A stretch of 64,000 bases of DNA from Photorhabdus akhurstii. GTDB taxonomy: Bacteria; Pseudomonadota; Gammaproteobacteria; Enterobacterales; Enterobacteriaceae. A program made the translations under genes and the position numbers. The stretch is from assembly GCF_018448925.1 (NCBI RefSeq), contig NZ_RCWE01000008.1:115411-179410 (forward strand). Direction: 5' to 3'. Within the stretch, counting starts at the first letter, position 1, and every line of letters starts with the position of its first letter. The notes beneath the pieces were generated by a model. It saw nothing but the letters and a program-made list of their open reading frames with translations, was not told the origin of the DNA and searched no databases. Shown piece after piece: positions 53,390 through 62,400 of the stretch.

Positions 53390-53953
53390 TTACTTTAGGC
53401 AGTAATAATAATTTATTGTCGAAGTGACAATGTTTTTCACTGTTTCCTTTTCTAAAATAATATCAGTAATATGTGGTTTTAGTATTTCCTCCCAATGATA
53501 TCCAACATCATCATTACCATTTAAAACACTCAGTTTTGAACCTAAGATTCTTATCATACTGCCATTAGATACAGCAAAAACATAACAACAGTCATTTTCT
53601 AAATTATATGTAGATGCTTGATATTTGTAAGAAGTAACAAAATCGTCTGATACTTCTTTCCCTGGTTCAGCCCGTTCAGGCAACATTGTTTTTAACATAG
53701 AGAAGTAAGCTTCTTTTTTTTCCATATTAAAAATATTATTATTTTCAACAGGTAATGCCAAAGCATTCCCATCAGATAAACACAGGATATCTCCTCCTAA
53801 TGTTGCTACTTTCGCACTATTTGGATACAGCTTTCCATCTATACAAAAATGAAATAAGCCATTTCTATATCCATTTTCTGTACTCCAATCAGATAAATAC
53901 TCTATAAGTATGGCAAAATGATTTGGATCACCAAAAATCATAATTATCTCCAT
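53390..53953 (-). CDS. Orphan immunity protein, Imm42 type (module 4)
   Basis: 187 residues: MEIIMIFGDPNHFAILIEYL, GLFHFCIDGKLYPNSAKVAT and CYVFAVSNGSMIRILGSKLS. This is the immunity 42 pattern. It overlaps the end of the orphan toxin by 10 bases. Clear paralogue of 57385-57939, more distant from 54757-55242. It should neutralise the toxin at 53944 by direct binding in the cytoplasm. Confidence 0.85.
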   Translation of the reverse strand: MEIIMIFGDPNHFAILIEYLSDWSTENGYRNGLFHFCIDGKLYPNSAKVATLGGDILCLSDGNALALPVENNNIFNMEKKEAYFSMLKTMLPERAEPGKEVSDDFVTSYKYQASTYNLENDCCYVFAVSNGSMIRILGSKLSVLNGNDDVGYHWEEILKPHITDIILEKETVKNIVTSTINYYYCLK

Positions 53954-54756
53954 TTTTCTGGTAAACCAAGTTTCTTTTTAACGTCTGATGGAACGTCGCT
54001 CTTGCTTAATGCCGCACTTTTATCACCTGTACTACCGGACCAATGCCACGTACCATCATTAGTATTGGTAAATTGATGTACATTACCATCACTATCCAAT
54101 GCGTATCTTTTTTTACCACTTGCAACTGAATTGCCAAACAATTCGACCGAATTTTTAGGTTCAGTCCCGGCATTACGGTGATAACCTATTTGTCCTGGGG
54201 TATGTTTAGGGTTTGATTTATACACTAATCCATTATTAGTTGTCACAGGATCAGGAACCGGTATAGGGCTTCCCTTTATTCCTTTTGCTCCAGCCTTACT
54301 GATCCCTCCGGCCACCCCCGCAGACGCCGCAATTCCCGTCTGCCCCATAATCTTCACGATTTCCTGGGTGGTTTCTTCTGAGCCGCCGGTGACTTGGGCA
54401 CGATGGAGCACCAAATTCCGTGATGCGTCAATATTTGACATCGCACCGCGTAAATCTGCCCATTCCCGCACTTCTGCCGGCGTAAGGGAATCCAGCCCCT
54501 GCATTCTGGCTTTTTCCTGAATTTCGCCTATCCGGGCACTGTAGTCACCTTGCAATGCCCGCAGCTCTTTGGCAACGGCAACGCACTGGTCAGCGCCTGA
54601 ACACGTTGCTATCCGCTCCTGAACTTTGTCATATTCCTGCCGATATTTATCCCTGACAGTCGCACGACAACTGGTATCATCCTGATAATTAACCAGTTCC
54701 TCACTTCTTGAACGATTCTGGTCAACGCTTAGATGATTATTGTCTACAACAACTCT
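53944..54756 (-). CDS. Orphan CdiA-CT toxin module 4 (no start codon)
   Basis: The frame opens right after the preceding immunity gene's TAA and reads RVVVDNNHLSVDQNRSRSEE, so it begins at the VDNN motif with no ATG/GTG/TTG. It continues through a pretoxin region (CSGADQCVAVAKELRALQGD) and a linker to a toxin domain with SNPKHTPGQIGYHRNAGTEP, KKRYALDSDGNVHQF and TWHWSGSTGD, ending LGLPEKWR. A TTG at 54555 could start a shorter product. Probably silent unless recombined onto cdiA. Near-identical to module 1 before the toxin. Confidence 0.85.
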   Translation of the reverse strand, partial: RVVVDNNHLSVDQNRSRSEELVNYQDDTSCRATVRDKYRQEYDKVQERIATCSGADQCVAVAKELRALQGDYSARIGEIQEKARMQGLDSLTPAEVREWADLRGAMSNIDASRNLVLHRAQVTGGSEETTQEIVKIMGQTGIAASAGVAGGISKAGAKGIKGSPIPVPDPVTTNNGLVYKSNPKHTPGQIGYHRNAGTEPKNSVELFGNSVASGKKRYALDSDGNVHQFTNTNDGTWHWSGSTGDKSAALSKSDVPSDVKKKLGLPEKWR

Positions 54757-55242
54757 TTATGATTTCAGTTCAGTATTAATAGATGCTCCTGTTTTTTTCA
54801 TTACTAAATCCTCTGCTAACGGTAGGTCTCTAATTAATTTTTCTATTGTTCCTCTAGGATATCGTTCTTCTTGGAATGTTTTTTCATAATTTGTTGTATA
54901 AATAAGACGATCTTCATCGCCATCAAAACCCAACCAAAAAATAAAGCCATAATCTGATAATTCAGAGGATAATGAGATAAAGTTCTCCAGTTCTCCTTCA
55001 GAAAAATCTAAATCAGACAATGGGATATTCCCAACATCTCGCAAGTTCTTGCGCATTCCGTCTTCAAGGCTCTCTTTTAGTTCAGATATCACCATGTATA
55101 GATCCATTGTTACTCCTTTCCCTGGAACTAATGTGTCATTAATTATAAAATTAAACATTCCACTCGGTGAACACAGGACATCAATTTGCTCAATATGGAT
55201 AGCAATTTGATAAGGATCTCCAATAATCATTTTATTTTCCAC
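54757..55242 (-). CDS. Orphan immunity protein, Imm42-like (module 3)
   Basis: 161 residues: MENKMIIGDPYQIAIHIEQI, GMFNFIINDTLVPGKGV. Shares the start pattern (M-I-x-GDP-x-x-x-A-I) and overall layout with the other Imm42 proteins but has diverged strongly. Overlaps the orphan toxin at 55227 by 16 bases. Expected to protect against that toxin only. Confidence 0.8.
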   Translation of the reverse strand: MENKMIIGDPYQIAIHIEQIDVLCSPSGMFNFIINDTLVPGKGVTMDLYMVISELKESLEDGMRKNLRDVGNIPLSDLDFSEGELENFISLSSELSDYGFIFWLGFDGDEDRLIYTTNYEKTFQEERYPRGTIEKLIRDLPLAEDLVMKKTGASINTELKS

Positions 55243-56087
55243 CCTTCTTGTTTTTGTAACCTAGACTTCACCTTTCCAGTTAATTCCAATTTATTTTTTG
55301 AGTCTCCAGTACTACCAGACCAATGGTAAACACCTGTATTATTTGGTGAAAATCTATGGATATGTCCATTGGAGTCTTTAGCATATCTATGTTTATCAGA
55401 ATCTATAGATACTGAACCTTCAAAAATGCTCAAAGAGTCTCGTGGTTCAATACCAGCATTCGGTCTGAACCCTTGAGCTCCAGGTGTATGCTTAGAGTTA
55501 GATTCAATTTTTAGTCCATTACCTGCAACTGTCGTTTCGGGAATAGGTAATCTGTTATCCCGTCCTTCGGCCAAATAAGCTAAATTATCTTTCGTTGTTC
55601 CATCAGGAATTGGGGTCACCGTCGTATTACCACCTACATCCGGCTTACCTTCCGTATTGCCGGTATGATTTGGTGTAATGTCAGACCGATTTTCCTCATT
55701 GCCTGTATGGTTCGGTATACTACCCGGCTTTAACTGTTGGTTTCCACCGGTATGATTAGGGTATTTCCTTATATCGTCAGACTGATTACCACCTGTATGT
55801 GTTGGCAGATTAGCGGGATCAACAACTTGAGTGTATTTATCCTGAAGTGTATTTAGGTAACTCTGTGTGATTTCATCATTTCCCATCATCTGAAGCATAA
55901 TCAGATGGTCTAAGTCTTCTGAAGAAATCTTATCAGCAATTTCCTTTGCGACTATTCCGGTTATACCCGCCTTAACGCCTATCTCCAGGACTTTTTCTGT
56001 CACTTTGGCTCGACACGGAGCAGCTATTGCACACCCTTCTGTTACCAGTTTTCCCAGGAAATTATTATCGGTAACAACGCATTCCAT
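55227..56087 (-). CDS. Orphan CdiA-CT toxin module 3
   Basis: 286 residues from an ATG just before VVTDNNFLGKLVTEG; the frame is open further upstream (KKSGSAVNFAMEC). The pretoxin and the NHTGGN-repeat linker are almost identical to the same part of the full cdiA (55587-56072 against 59733-60218). The toxin domain has SNSKHTPGAQGFRPNAGIEP, KHRYAKDSNGHIHRF and VYHWSGSTGD. The start has no good ribosome site. Same toxin family as modules 1, 4 and the main gene. Confidence 0.87.
   Translation of the reverse strand: MECVVTDNNFLGKLVTEGCAIAAPCRAKVTEKVLEIGVKAGITGIVAKEIADKISSEDLDHLIMLQMMGNDEITQSYLNTLQDKYTQVVDPANLPTHTGGNQSDDIRKYPNHTGGNQQLKPGSIPNHTGNEENRSDITPNHTGNTEGKPDVGGNTTVTPIPDGTTKDNLAYLAEGRDNRLPIPETTVAGNGLKIESNSKHTPGAQGFRPNAGIEPRDSLSIFEGSVSIDSDKHRYAKDSNGHIHRFSPNNTGVYHWSGSTGDSKNKLELTGKVKSRLQKQEGWKIK
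55587..56072. repeat. 486-bp cdiA homology block (partner 59733-60218)
   Basis: Collinear, gap-free and almost identical to the same span of the full-length cdiA, from the VDNN/TDNN motif to the end of the NHTGGN linker. Homology ends at the toxin domain, which makes it a ready recombination site for swapping toxins. Confidence 0.9.
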
Positions 56088-56250
56088 TGCGAAGTTGACC
56101 GCCGACCCCGATTTTTTCTAAAATAATCAGTCTATGCCCCGATGCGCTTTTTCAGTTCAGCAGGTCACGTACTAAAAATACGGATGATGCCGAAGTTAGG
56201 CCATATTAGCTTCCAGATGAAATTGCCCGGAAATTAGGATTCGGGTAAGT
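56088..56250. other. Inter-module spacer with shared scrap
   Basis: Short non-coding spacer between immunity gene 2 and module 3. The minus strand has AAAAAGCGCATCGGGGCATA, matching spacers at about 57310-57340 and 58850-58880. It is part of a repeated leader that ends in TTAGAAAAAATC just before each orphan. Confidence 0.6.
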
Positions 56251-56475
56251 TCAATTATTCAATAAATGTTCCTTAGCTTTTGATAAAGCATATTGAAGCC
56301 AATCAAGATCAACTATCCTAGCATTAGGAGAAAATTCCACTTTGATGTTTTCAAGTCCCTCCTCTTGTTGCAAAAGAGCAAAAAACTCTCCATTACAATA
56401 AATTTCAGCTATTAAACATTCATAATCTACATCACTTGCTACGACAATTTTTAATTGATATTTATTATTCATCAT
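56251..56475 (-). CDS. Orphan immunity protein (module 2), 74 residues
   Basis: MMNNKYQLKIVVASDVDYEC, LIAEIYCNGEFFALLQQEEG, ending VDLDWLQYALSKAKEHLLNN. Small acidic protein of a type repeatedly seen beside CDI and Rhs toxins. Overlaps the stop of the module 2 toxin. It is intact although its toxin is frameshifted. Confidence 0.8.
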   Translation of the reverse strand: MMNNKYQLKIVVASDVDYECLIAEIYCNGEFFALLQQEEGLENIKVEFSPNARIVDLDWLQYALSKAKEHLLNN

Positions 56476-57220
56476 GGCTCCAAAAATCCGCGGAAGTTAC
56501 CCTGAGTATCAAATCTTGCACCACGACCATCCGATGCTATTACATCGAAACCACCAAAACGATTACCCTCTTGAACCTTAGCTCCTGGTGTTTTGATTAT
56601 TCCATCCAAAATTTTTTGTCCTTGCTGGTTGATCTGTTCTGGATTTCCTTTAGCAACAGGGAATGCGCTACCTTCACGGCTTCCATGCTTCTGCAAGGCT
56701 CTACCAGCAACAGTTAAATTTCCTGCTTTAGCTGCCGGATCAATTTTAGTTCCTGTTTTAGCAAGTTCGGTTACCTCTAATTTACCAAATTTTCCTGCAT
56801 CTATTGTTTGGACAATAGGCTTATTAAATATACTTTTGGTTGCATTAACCGCTACAGCTTCTGTTTGTGCCGTAGCAGCTTCTGCGGCTGTTTTGCCCAC
56901 ACCGATTACGCCAGCGGCACCCACACCACCCGGTGTTAATGCTTCAGCGACCTGAATACCCGCATTGTTCAGGCAGATTGTCGGAGCAGCTTTACATCCT
57001 TCCAGTGCTGCTCGTGCCATCGCAGCAATTTCAGGCGTAGCGGCCACAATTTGGGCCCCCCGGCTACTGCCATTCCACCCACAGAGACAATTAGATTTCC
57101 ATTAGCTATACCTTTAGCAACATTACTTTTGCAAGCCGTATCACAGTCCGGTGTTTTAGCCAACCAAAATCCCAAGTCTGACCCGGCTGCTGCACCTAGG
57201 GCATTATTCTCAGCAACAAC
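56472..57220 (-). pseudogene. Orphan CdiA-CT toxin module 2, frameshifted
   Basis: Begins at a VENN motif (VVAENNALGAAAG, 57203-57220) after the common leader. The first frame ends after GGMAVAGG at a run of six G on the coding strand (57056-57061); one more G would restore GGAQIVAATPEIAAMARAAL and the remaining 190 residues. The toxin domain (AGRALQKHGSREGSAFP, NQQGQKILDGII, DGRGARFDTQGNFRGFLEP) is of a different family from the other modules, probably a small nuclease-like toxin; the family is not certain. Confidence 0.8.
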
Positions 57221-57384
57221 TTTCTCTGTCGTGAAGTCTGACGCCGAACCTGATTTTTTCTAATGCACTCAGTCAGTTACAAACCATTTTTCCCAGTGCG
57301 GTTTGATGCTTGACCAACAACGCCCCGATGCGATTTTTGAGCCTCATAAGCTATTTTGCTTTGATGCTGTTAAAAGGCAGTGAG
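57221..57384. other. Leader and spacer of orphan module 2
   Basis: Holds the in-frame leader KKSGSASDFTTEKVV just before the VENN motif (to about 57262) and a spacer similar to those ahead of modules 1 and 3 (CGCATCGGGGCGTTG, then TGTAACTGA on the minus strand). Confidence 0.6.
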
Positions 57385-57939
57385 TTAAATGGTTGAATAA
57401 TATTCGAATGCTTTTGAAATTATTTCATTAACTTCACTCTTATAAAGAATAGCCTCTTTGATATCAGGATTAGTGATCGTTTCCCAAAAACCATTCCCAT
57501 GTTCGTCTTGCTTTAATTCACTATACTTAGCGCCAAGTATCCTAACCATATCACCATGAGAAACAGCAAAAACAACAAAACCAGCATCATTAATATTTTC
57601 TGTTGACGCTTGATATTGATAAGATTGCTCAAAATTTTCGGGCTCATCTTGTCCTATCAACTCTGGAGAAATCATTCCTAACATAAAGTTAAAAGCATCT
57701 TTAGTTCCTTTTTCAAACAACGCTTTATTTTCCTGAAAAGAAAATAAAGCATTAGTATTGTCTTTCAATGAAAAAACATCTACCCAAAGGGTAGATGTCC
57801 TTATTTCTTCAGGGAAAAAAAAACCATCAATACAAAAATGGAAAAGTCCATTTTTATAAGTATCATCACTCCATTCTGGAAGATGTTGTATTAACACTGC
57901 AAAACGATATGGATCACCAAAAATCATTTTTATCTCCAT
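57385..57939 (-). CDS. Orphan immunity protein, Imm42 type (module 1)
   Basis: 184 residues: MEIKMIFGDPYRFAVLIQHL, YKNGLFHFCIDGFFFPEEIR, FVVFAVSHGDMVRILGAKYS. Paralogue of 53390-53953. Overlaps its toxin gene by 10 bases. The two share framework but differ along most of the middle, as expected for immunity proteins that track different toxin variants. Confidence 0.87.
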   Translation of the reverse strand: MEIKMIFGDPYRFAVLIQHLPEWSDDTYKNGLFHFCIDGFFFPEEIRTSTLWVDVFSLKDNTNALFSFQENKALFEKGTKDAFNFMLGMISPELIGQDEPENFEQSYQYQASTENINDAGFVVFAVSHGDMVRILGAKYSELKQDEHGNGFWETITNPDIKEAILYKSEVNEIISKAFEYYSTI

Positions 57940-58727
57940 TTTCCGGACAAACCAAGTTGTTTTTTGACTTCATTAGGAATGTCATTTTTATTCAATGGAT
58001 TTTTTACATCACCGGTACTTCCATTCCAGTGATATTCCCCATTGGTCCCTTCGAACCGATGAACATTACCTTTTTCGTCCTTAGCAAATCTAACTTCTTT
58101 ATTACCATAATTTTTGGAGCTTGGAATTGAATTTTCAAAAAGTTTCAATGAGTCTTTTGGTTCTATTCCCGCATTACGGCGATTTCCATCACCACCAAGA
58201 GTATGTTTAGGATTTGATTTATAAACTAACCCATTATTTGCTGTCACTGGATTAGGTACTGGTACAGCACTTCCCTTGACTCCTTTTGCTCCTGCTTTAC
58301 TGATCCCTCCGGCCACTCCCGCAGACGCAGCAATTCCCGTTTGACCCATAATCTTCACGATTTCCTGGGTGGTTTCTTCTGAGCCGCCGGTGACTTGGGC
58401 ACGATGGAGCACCAAATTCCGTGATGCGTCAATATTTGACATGGCACCCCGTAAATCTGCCCATTCCCGCACTTCTGCTGGAGTGAGGGAATCCAGCCCC
58501 TGCATTCTGGCTTTTTCCTGAATTTCGCCTATTCGTGCGCTGTAATCACCTTGCAATGCCCGCAGTTCTTTGGCAACAGCAACGCACTGGTCAGCGCCTG
58601 AACACGTTGCTATCCGTTCCTGAACCTTGTCATACTCCTGCCGATATTTATCCCTAACGGCAGAGCGGCAACTGCTATCACCCTGACAATTAACCAGTTC
58701 CTCACTGCGCGATTGATTCTTCTCCAC
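57930..58727 (-). CDS. Orphan CdiA-CT toxin module 1
   Basis: 265 residues from a GTG at 58727 (MEKNQSRSEELVNCQGDSSC) that lacks a ribosome site; the frame is open upstream through VVVDNNHLSV and the leader KKLGSASDFTTEK with no other start. Pretoxin region CSGADQCVAVAKELRALQGD; toxin domain SNPKHTLGGDGNRRNAGIEP, VRFAKDEKGNVHRF and YHWNGSTGD, ending LGLSGKWR. First orphan after the expressed cdiA/cdiI pair and near-identical before the toxin to module 4. Confidence 0.87.
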   Translation of the reverse strand: MEKNQSRSEELVNCQGDSSCRSAVRDKYRQEYDKVQERIATCSGADQCVAVAKELRALQGDYSARIGEIQEKARMQGLDSLTPAEVREWADLRGAMSNIDASRNLVLHRAQVTGGSEETTQEIVKIMGQTGIAASAGVAGGISKAGAKGVKGSAVPVPNPVTANNGLVYKSNPKHTLGGDGNRRNAGIEPKDSLKLFENSIPSSKNYGNKEVRFAKDEKGNVHRFEGTNGEYHWNGSTGDVKNPLNKNDIPNEVKKQLGLSGKWR

Positions 58728-58903
58728 ACTTAGGTGATTGTTATCGACAACAACTTTCTCTGTCGTGAAGTCTGACGCCGAACCCAGTTTTTTTATAATT
58801 ATATCATTCAGTTACAATCAGTTTTGCCCTATGTGGTTTAGTACCTTGCCTACAATGCCCCGACGCGACTTTTTAGCCAGTAAGCCACTTTTCTCAAACA
58901 TAA
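58728..58903. other. Leader and spacer of orphan module 1
   Basis: Carries the VVVDNN codons and common leader (to about 58790), then the shared inter-module spacer. The minus strand also has a short frame MFEKSGLLAKKSRRGIVGKV without known meaning. Confidence 0.6.
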
Positions 58904-58957
58904 TGAACTGCCCCTTTTAAAGGTTGGGTGATTGTCTAACATTTGGGGGGCAGTTCA
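58904..58957. repeat. 54-bp palindrome-ended element, copy 2
   Basis: TGAACTGCCCC ... GGGGCAGTTCA, perfect 11-bp arms, 17 bases after the stop of the cdiI-like gene. Partner of the element at 53323-53376. Confidence 0.75.
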
Positions 58958-58974
58958 TAAATCTGGGATCTTTA

Positions 58975-59427
58975 TTAGTGTAGTATATGGGTGAAAAAAT
59001 CATCAATATCAATCAAGTATCGCCATTCTCCCTTATTTGTATATAAGGATAATTCATAATTTTCACCTGATTTTCCAATATATATTTCAGGGAAATTAAC
59101 ACCTCGTGCAGCGAATTTAAAACAATGGCTTGCTCGATACTCGAACATCATATCTATAAGACTTTCATTATCCACATCTATTTTTTCGTAAAATTCATGT
59201 ATGTAATAAGCAATAGAGTCAATACTACAATTATGATCAGGCAGATCAACATAGCGGATATTAGATTCATTATCTTTCATCCATAAAATAAACTCAGACA
59301 CATTGACTTTCCCATGAAAAATAGAAAATTTTTCTTTATCTTTATATAAAAGAAGGTTAATAAGCTTGCCTTCATCATATGATGATATTTCATCTAACAA
59401 TACAATTCTTAATTTATACATCATCAT
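58975..59427 (-). CDS. cdiI: CdiI immunity protein of the full-length cdiA
   Basis: 150 residues: MMMYKLRIVLLDEISSYDEG, EFILWMKDNESNIRYVDLPD, ending YLIDIDDFFTHILH. Not similar to Imm42 and no named family recognised. Its ATG overlaps the cdiA TGA, so it is translationally coupled to the toxin and by position must be the cognate immunity protein. Confidence 0.82.
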   Translation of the reverse strand: MMMYKLRIVLLDEISSYDEGKLINLLLYKDKEKFSIFHGKVNVSEFILWMKDNESNIRYVDLPDHNCSIDSIAYYIHEFYEKIDVDNESLIDMMFEYRASHCFKFAARGVNFPEIYIGKSGENYELSLYTNKGEWRYLIDIDDFFTHILH

Positions 59428-62400
59428 TTTCCTTTAATCATTTTATTATACTCAGATTTACTGATATCACCTCTAGAGAGAAATTCTCGTAGTACTTTCG
59501 GAGGGGCTTCGTTGCCAGGTATTGGATAACCATGCCAACCACCGGCATTGTCTGGCTGAAACTCATATAATTTTCCGTCAGCTATACCATAACGTTGCTT
59601 TCCACCTTGAATAGAATTATTCAAAACTTCTTGGGCTTTTGAATTAGTTAAGTCCATTGGTGTACCCCAACCTCCAAGAGCATGTTTAGGGCTAGGGACG
59701 TATTCATTACTATCAGATAAATAGATTAGCTCATCTTTCGTTGGCCCATCAGGAATTGGGGTCACCGTCGTATTACCACCTACATCCGGCTTACCTTCCG
59801 TATTGCCGGTATGATTTGGTGTAATGTCAGACCGATTTTCCTCATTGCCTGTATGGTTCGGTATACTACCCGGCTTTAACTGTTGGTTTCCACCGGTATG
59901 ATTAGGGTATTTCCTTATATCGTCAGACTGATTACCACCTGTATGTGTTGGCAGATTAGCGGGATCAACAACTTGAGTGTATTTATCCTGAAGTGTATTT
60001 AGGTAACTCTGTGTGATTTCATCATTTCCCATCATCTGAAGCATAATCAGATGGTCTAAGTCTTCTGAAGAAATCTTATCAGCGATTTCCTTCGCTACCA
60101 CTCCGGTTATACCCGCCTTAACGCCTATCTCCAGGACTTTCTCTGCCACTTTAGTTCGGCACGGAGCAGCTATTGCACACCCTTCTGTTATTAGTTTACC
60201 AAAGAAATTATTGTCAACTGCGTTCTTCCCGGCTTGAGCCCCGGTAACGGCGCTGGCGGTGGAGTCACCAGCAATGCCGCCTGCCAGTCCTGCCGCCAGG
60301 GTGGAAAGGGTGCTGATAGTTTGCTTCTGCTCCTCCGTTAACTCACTGACTTTTGCTCCATCGCCGTAAAGTTGCTTTATCAGAACCTGCGCCGCCAGTT
60401 CACCGGATGCGGCACCGGCTGCCCCTGACAGGGCATTGTTACCGCTCACCTCCGCCGCCACCGCGCCTAAAATCGCATGGGCCAGCGTGTTAGTGGCGAT
60501 ATCCACCTGATGGGTTTGCGGGTCAGTGGTCAAGTCCTTAATCACTCCTGCCAGATACGGTGAAGCCCCCCCGGCCAGCGCCTGACCGAGGTTGTTGCCC
60601 GCTAAGCCCTGAATCGCTGCCGTAGCCGCCTGTAAGGCTTTCTGATAGGTTCCGCCGGTCCCAAAGCCCGAGTCATTCAGCGCCTGTGTGTAAGCGGTGT
60701 CATAAACTTGCTTATTGATATCCGCCGAAGTCGGGTGTGGATTGCCACTGTCGACCAGTTTTTTTCTGGCTGCCGCTTTGTCCGGTTCACTGATATGGTC
60801 CAGCTTCGCTTTCGCCGCTTTGGTGGCGATAATTTTCCCTTCGGTACTGGCTATCTCGGTCATCTGGGCGCTGATTTCGCCAATCAGTCGCGCCTGTTTC
60901 AGCCGTTGCTGCTCTTTTTCCTTGTCAAATATCGGACTGAGGACATTCGCGGCGTTATCGGTATCGCGGCTGAGGGTGGCAACATCCTGCGTCTGGTGCG
61001 CCTTATCCCGGATAATCAGGTTGCCGTCGCTGACGGCGGCGTGTGTGGTGGTGCTGTCATGGCCCTGGTTATGGGAACCGCTCAGCCCATTGACCGCCAG
61101 ATTATTCAGGACCTGACTGGCGGTGGGTTGACCGAGGCTGACGCCCGCGCTTTGCTGCTCAACAGTAAAATCCGCTTGATTTTTAATATCTTTAAAGCCC
61201 AGCGTCCCGGTGTTCAGGATGTTGTTGGCTTTGTCGGCGGTACTTGCTATCACCGCGCCGTCCAGTTGGGTGTGGTCGCCGACGTTAACCTGATAGCCGC
61301 CTTTGCCGGCAAACAGTCCGGTCTGTTCCTGCACGCTGTCATAGTTGCTGTGGAGTTTATTGCGGCTGGCATTGAGGCTCGCGGTGCCGTTAGTGAGGGG
61401 GCCCACGGTGGCGCTGACGCCCGCGCTGGCGTTGTGTTGCTGGCTGTCATAGCGCTGGCTGTCCTGCTCGCTGCTTAATGTCAAATGACGTTTTACCTCG
61501 GCGGTAATCTGCTCGCCGCTAACCTGAGCCCCTTTCAGCGTGGTATCCCGGCCACTGTTCAGCCCGACGGTCTGTCCTGCCTGTAACGTGGTGTTAGTGT
61601 GACTGACGCCGTTACCGTTTTCATGGCCGGTGCCCCGACTGACATTGGCCGAGACGCTCAGACCGGTGCCCCCCGGTCCCGCAGTCAGGCCCACGCCCAG
61701 CGAGCTGCCGTGGCTGCTGTTTTTGCCGGTCGTCTGTTCGGTGTTCTGGCTGGATGAGAGCTGAATATCCCGATTCGCATTGAGTTGCAGGTCTTTACCC
61801 GCCTGTAACTGGCTGCCCTGAACGCGGATATCGCCATTCTGGCCTGATGTACCTTTGTCATCCCCTTTGGCGGTTATGGTGAGGTTATCCCCGGCCGTGA
61901 GATGGCTGCCCTGTTGAGTGGTCTGGCGGCGCTGCTGTTCTGAACGGGAAGACTGGCGACCGTAAGACAGGCTCACCCCGGCCAGATTATTATTGCCTTT
62001 GTCGTCACTGCCCTGAGCCTCCGCCAGTCGGCCTGCCTGCGCCGCTTGCACTCCGCTAAGGGCGGCTTTAGTGTTTTGCAGGGCTTTCACTCGCGGGTCA
62101 CTTTCAGTGCGGGCGGTTCTGGCTGTTTGCACCGCGCTGTTGACGGCCCCGCCTGCTGTGCCACTCAGCGCCACGGTTAAGCCGCTCTGTTTTTGTTCGG
62201 TTTTTGTCGTAGTGTGATTGCGGTTTTCCGCGCTGGTGATATCAACCTGTTGACCGGTCAGCGTCAGGTCTTTACCGGCAATCACCTCGCTGCCGTGAAC
62301 CCGGAGCTGTTCCCCCGCGTTGAGGGTGACATTGCCCTGGCTGCTGCCGACCGTGCTGCCTTTGCTCAGCTGGCTGTCACTGTCGGTGGTGACTTTCTGG

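Noticed and set aside
54757-56087. Tandem-like repeats across the CDI modules as a possible CRISPR or satellite array.
   Set aside because: The repeats are long coding duplications of cdiA 3' ends, not short regularly spaced units.
60708-61478. Long plus-strand reading frame (256 codons) opposite cdiA.
   Set aside because: It is the antisense shadow of the high-GC cdiA coding strand, with no start site or motif.
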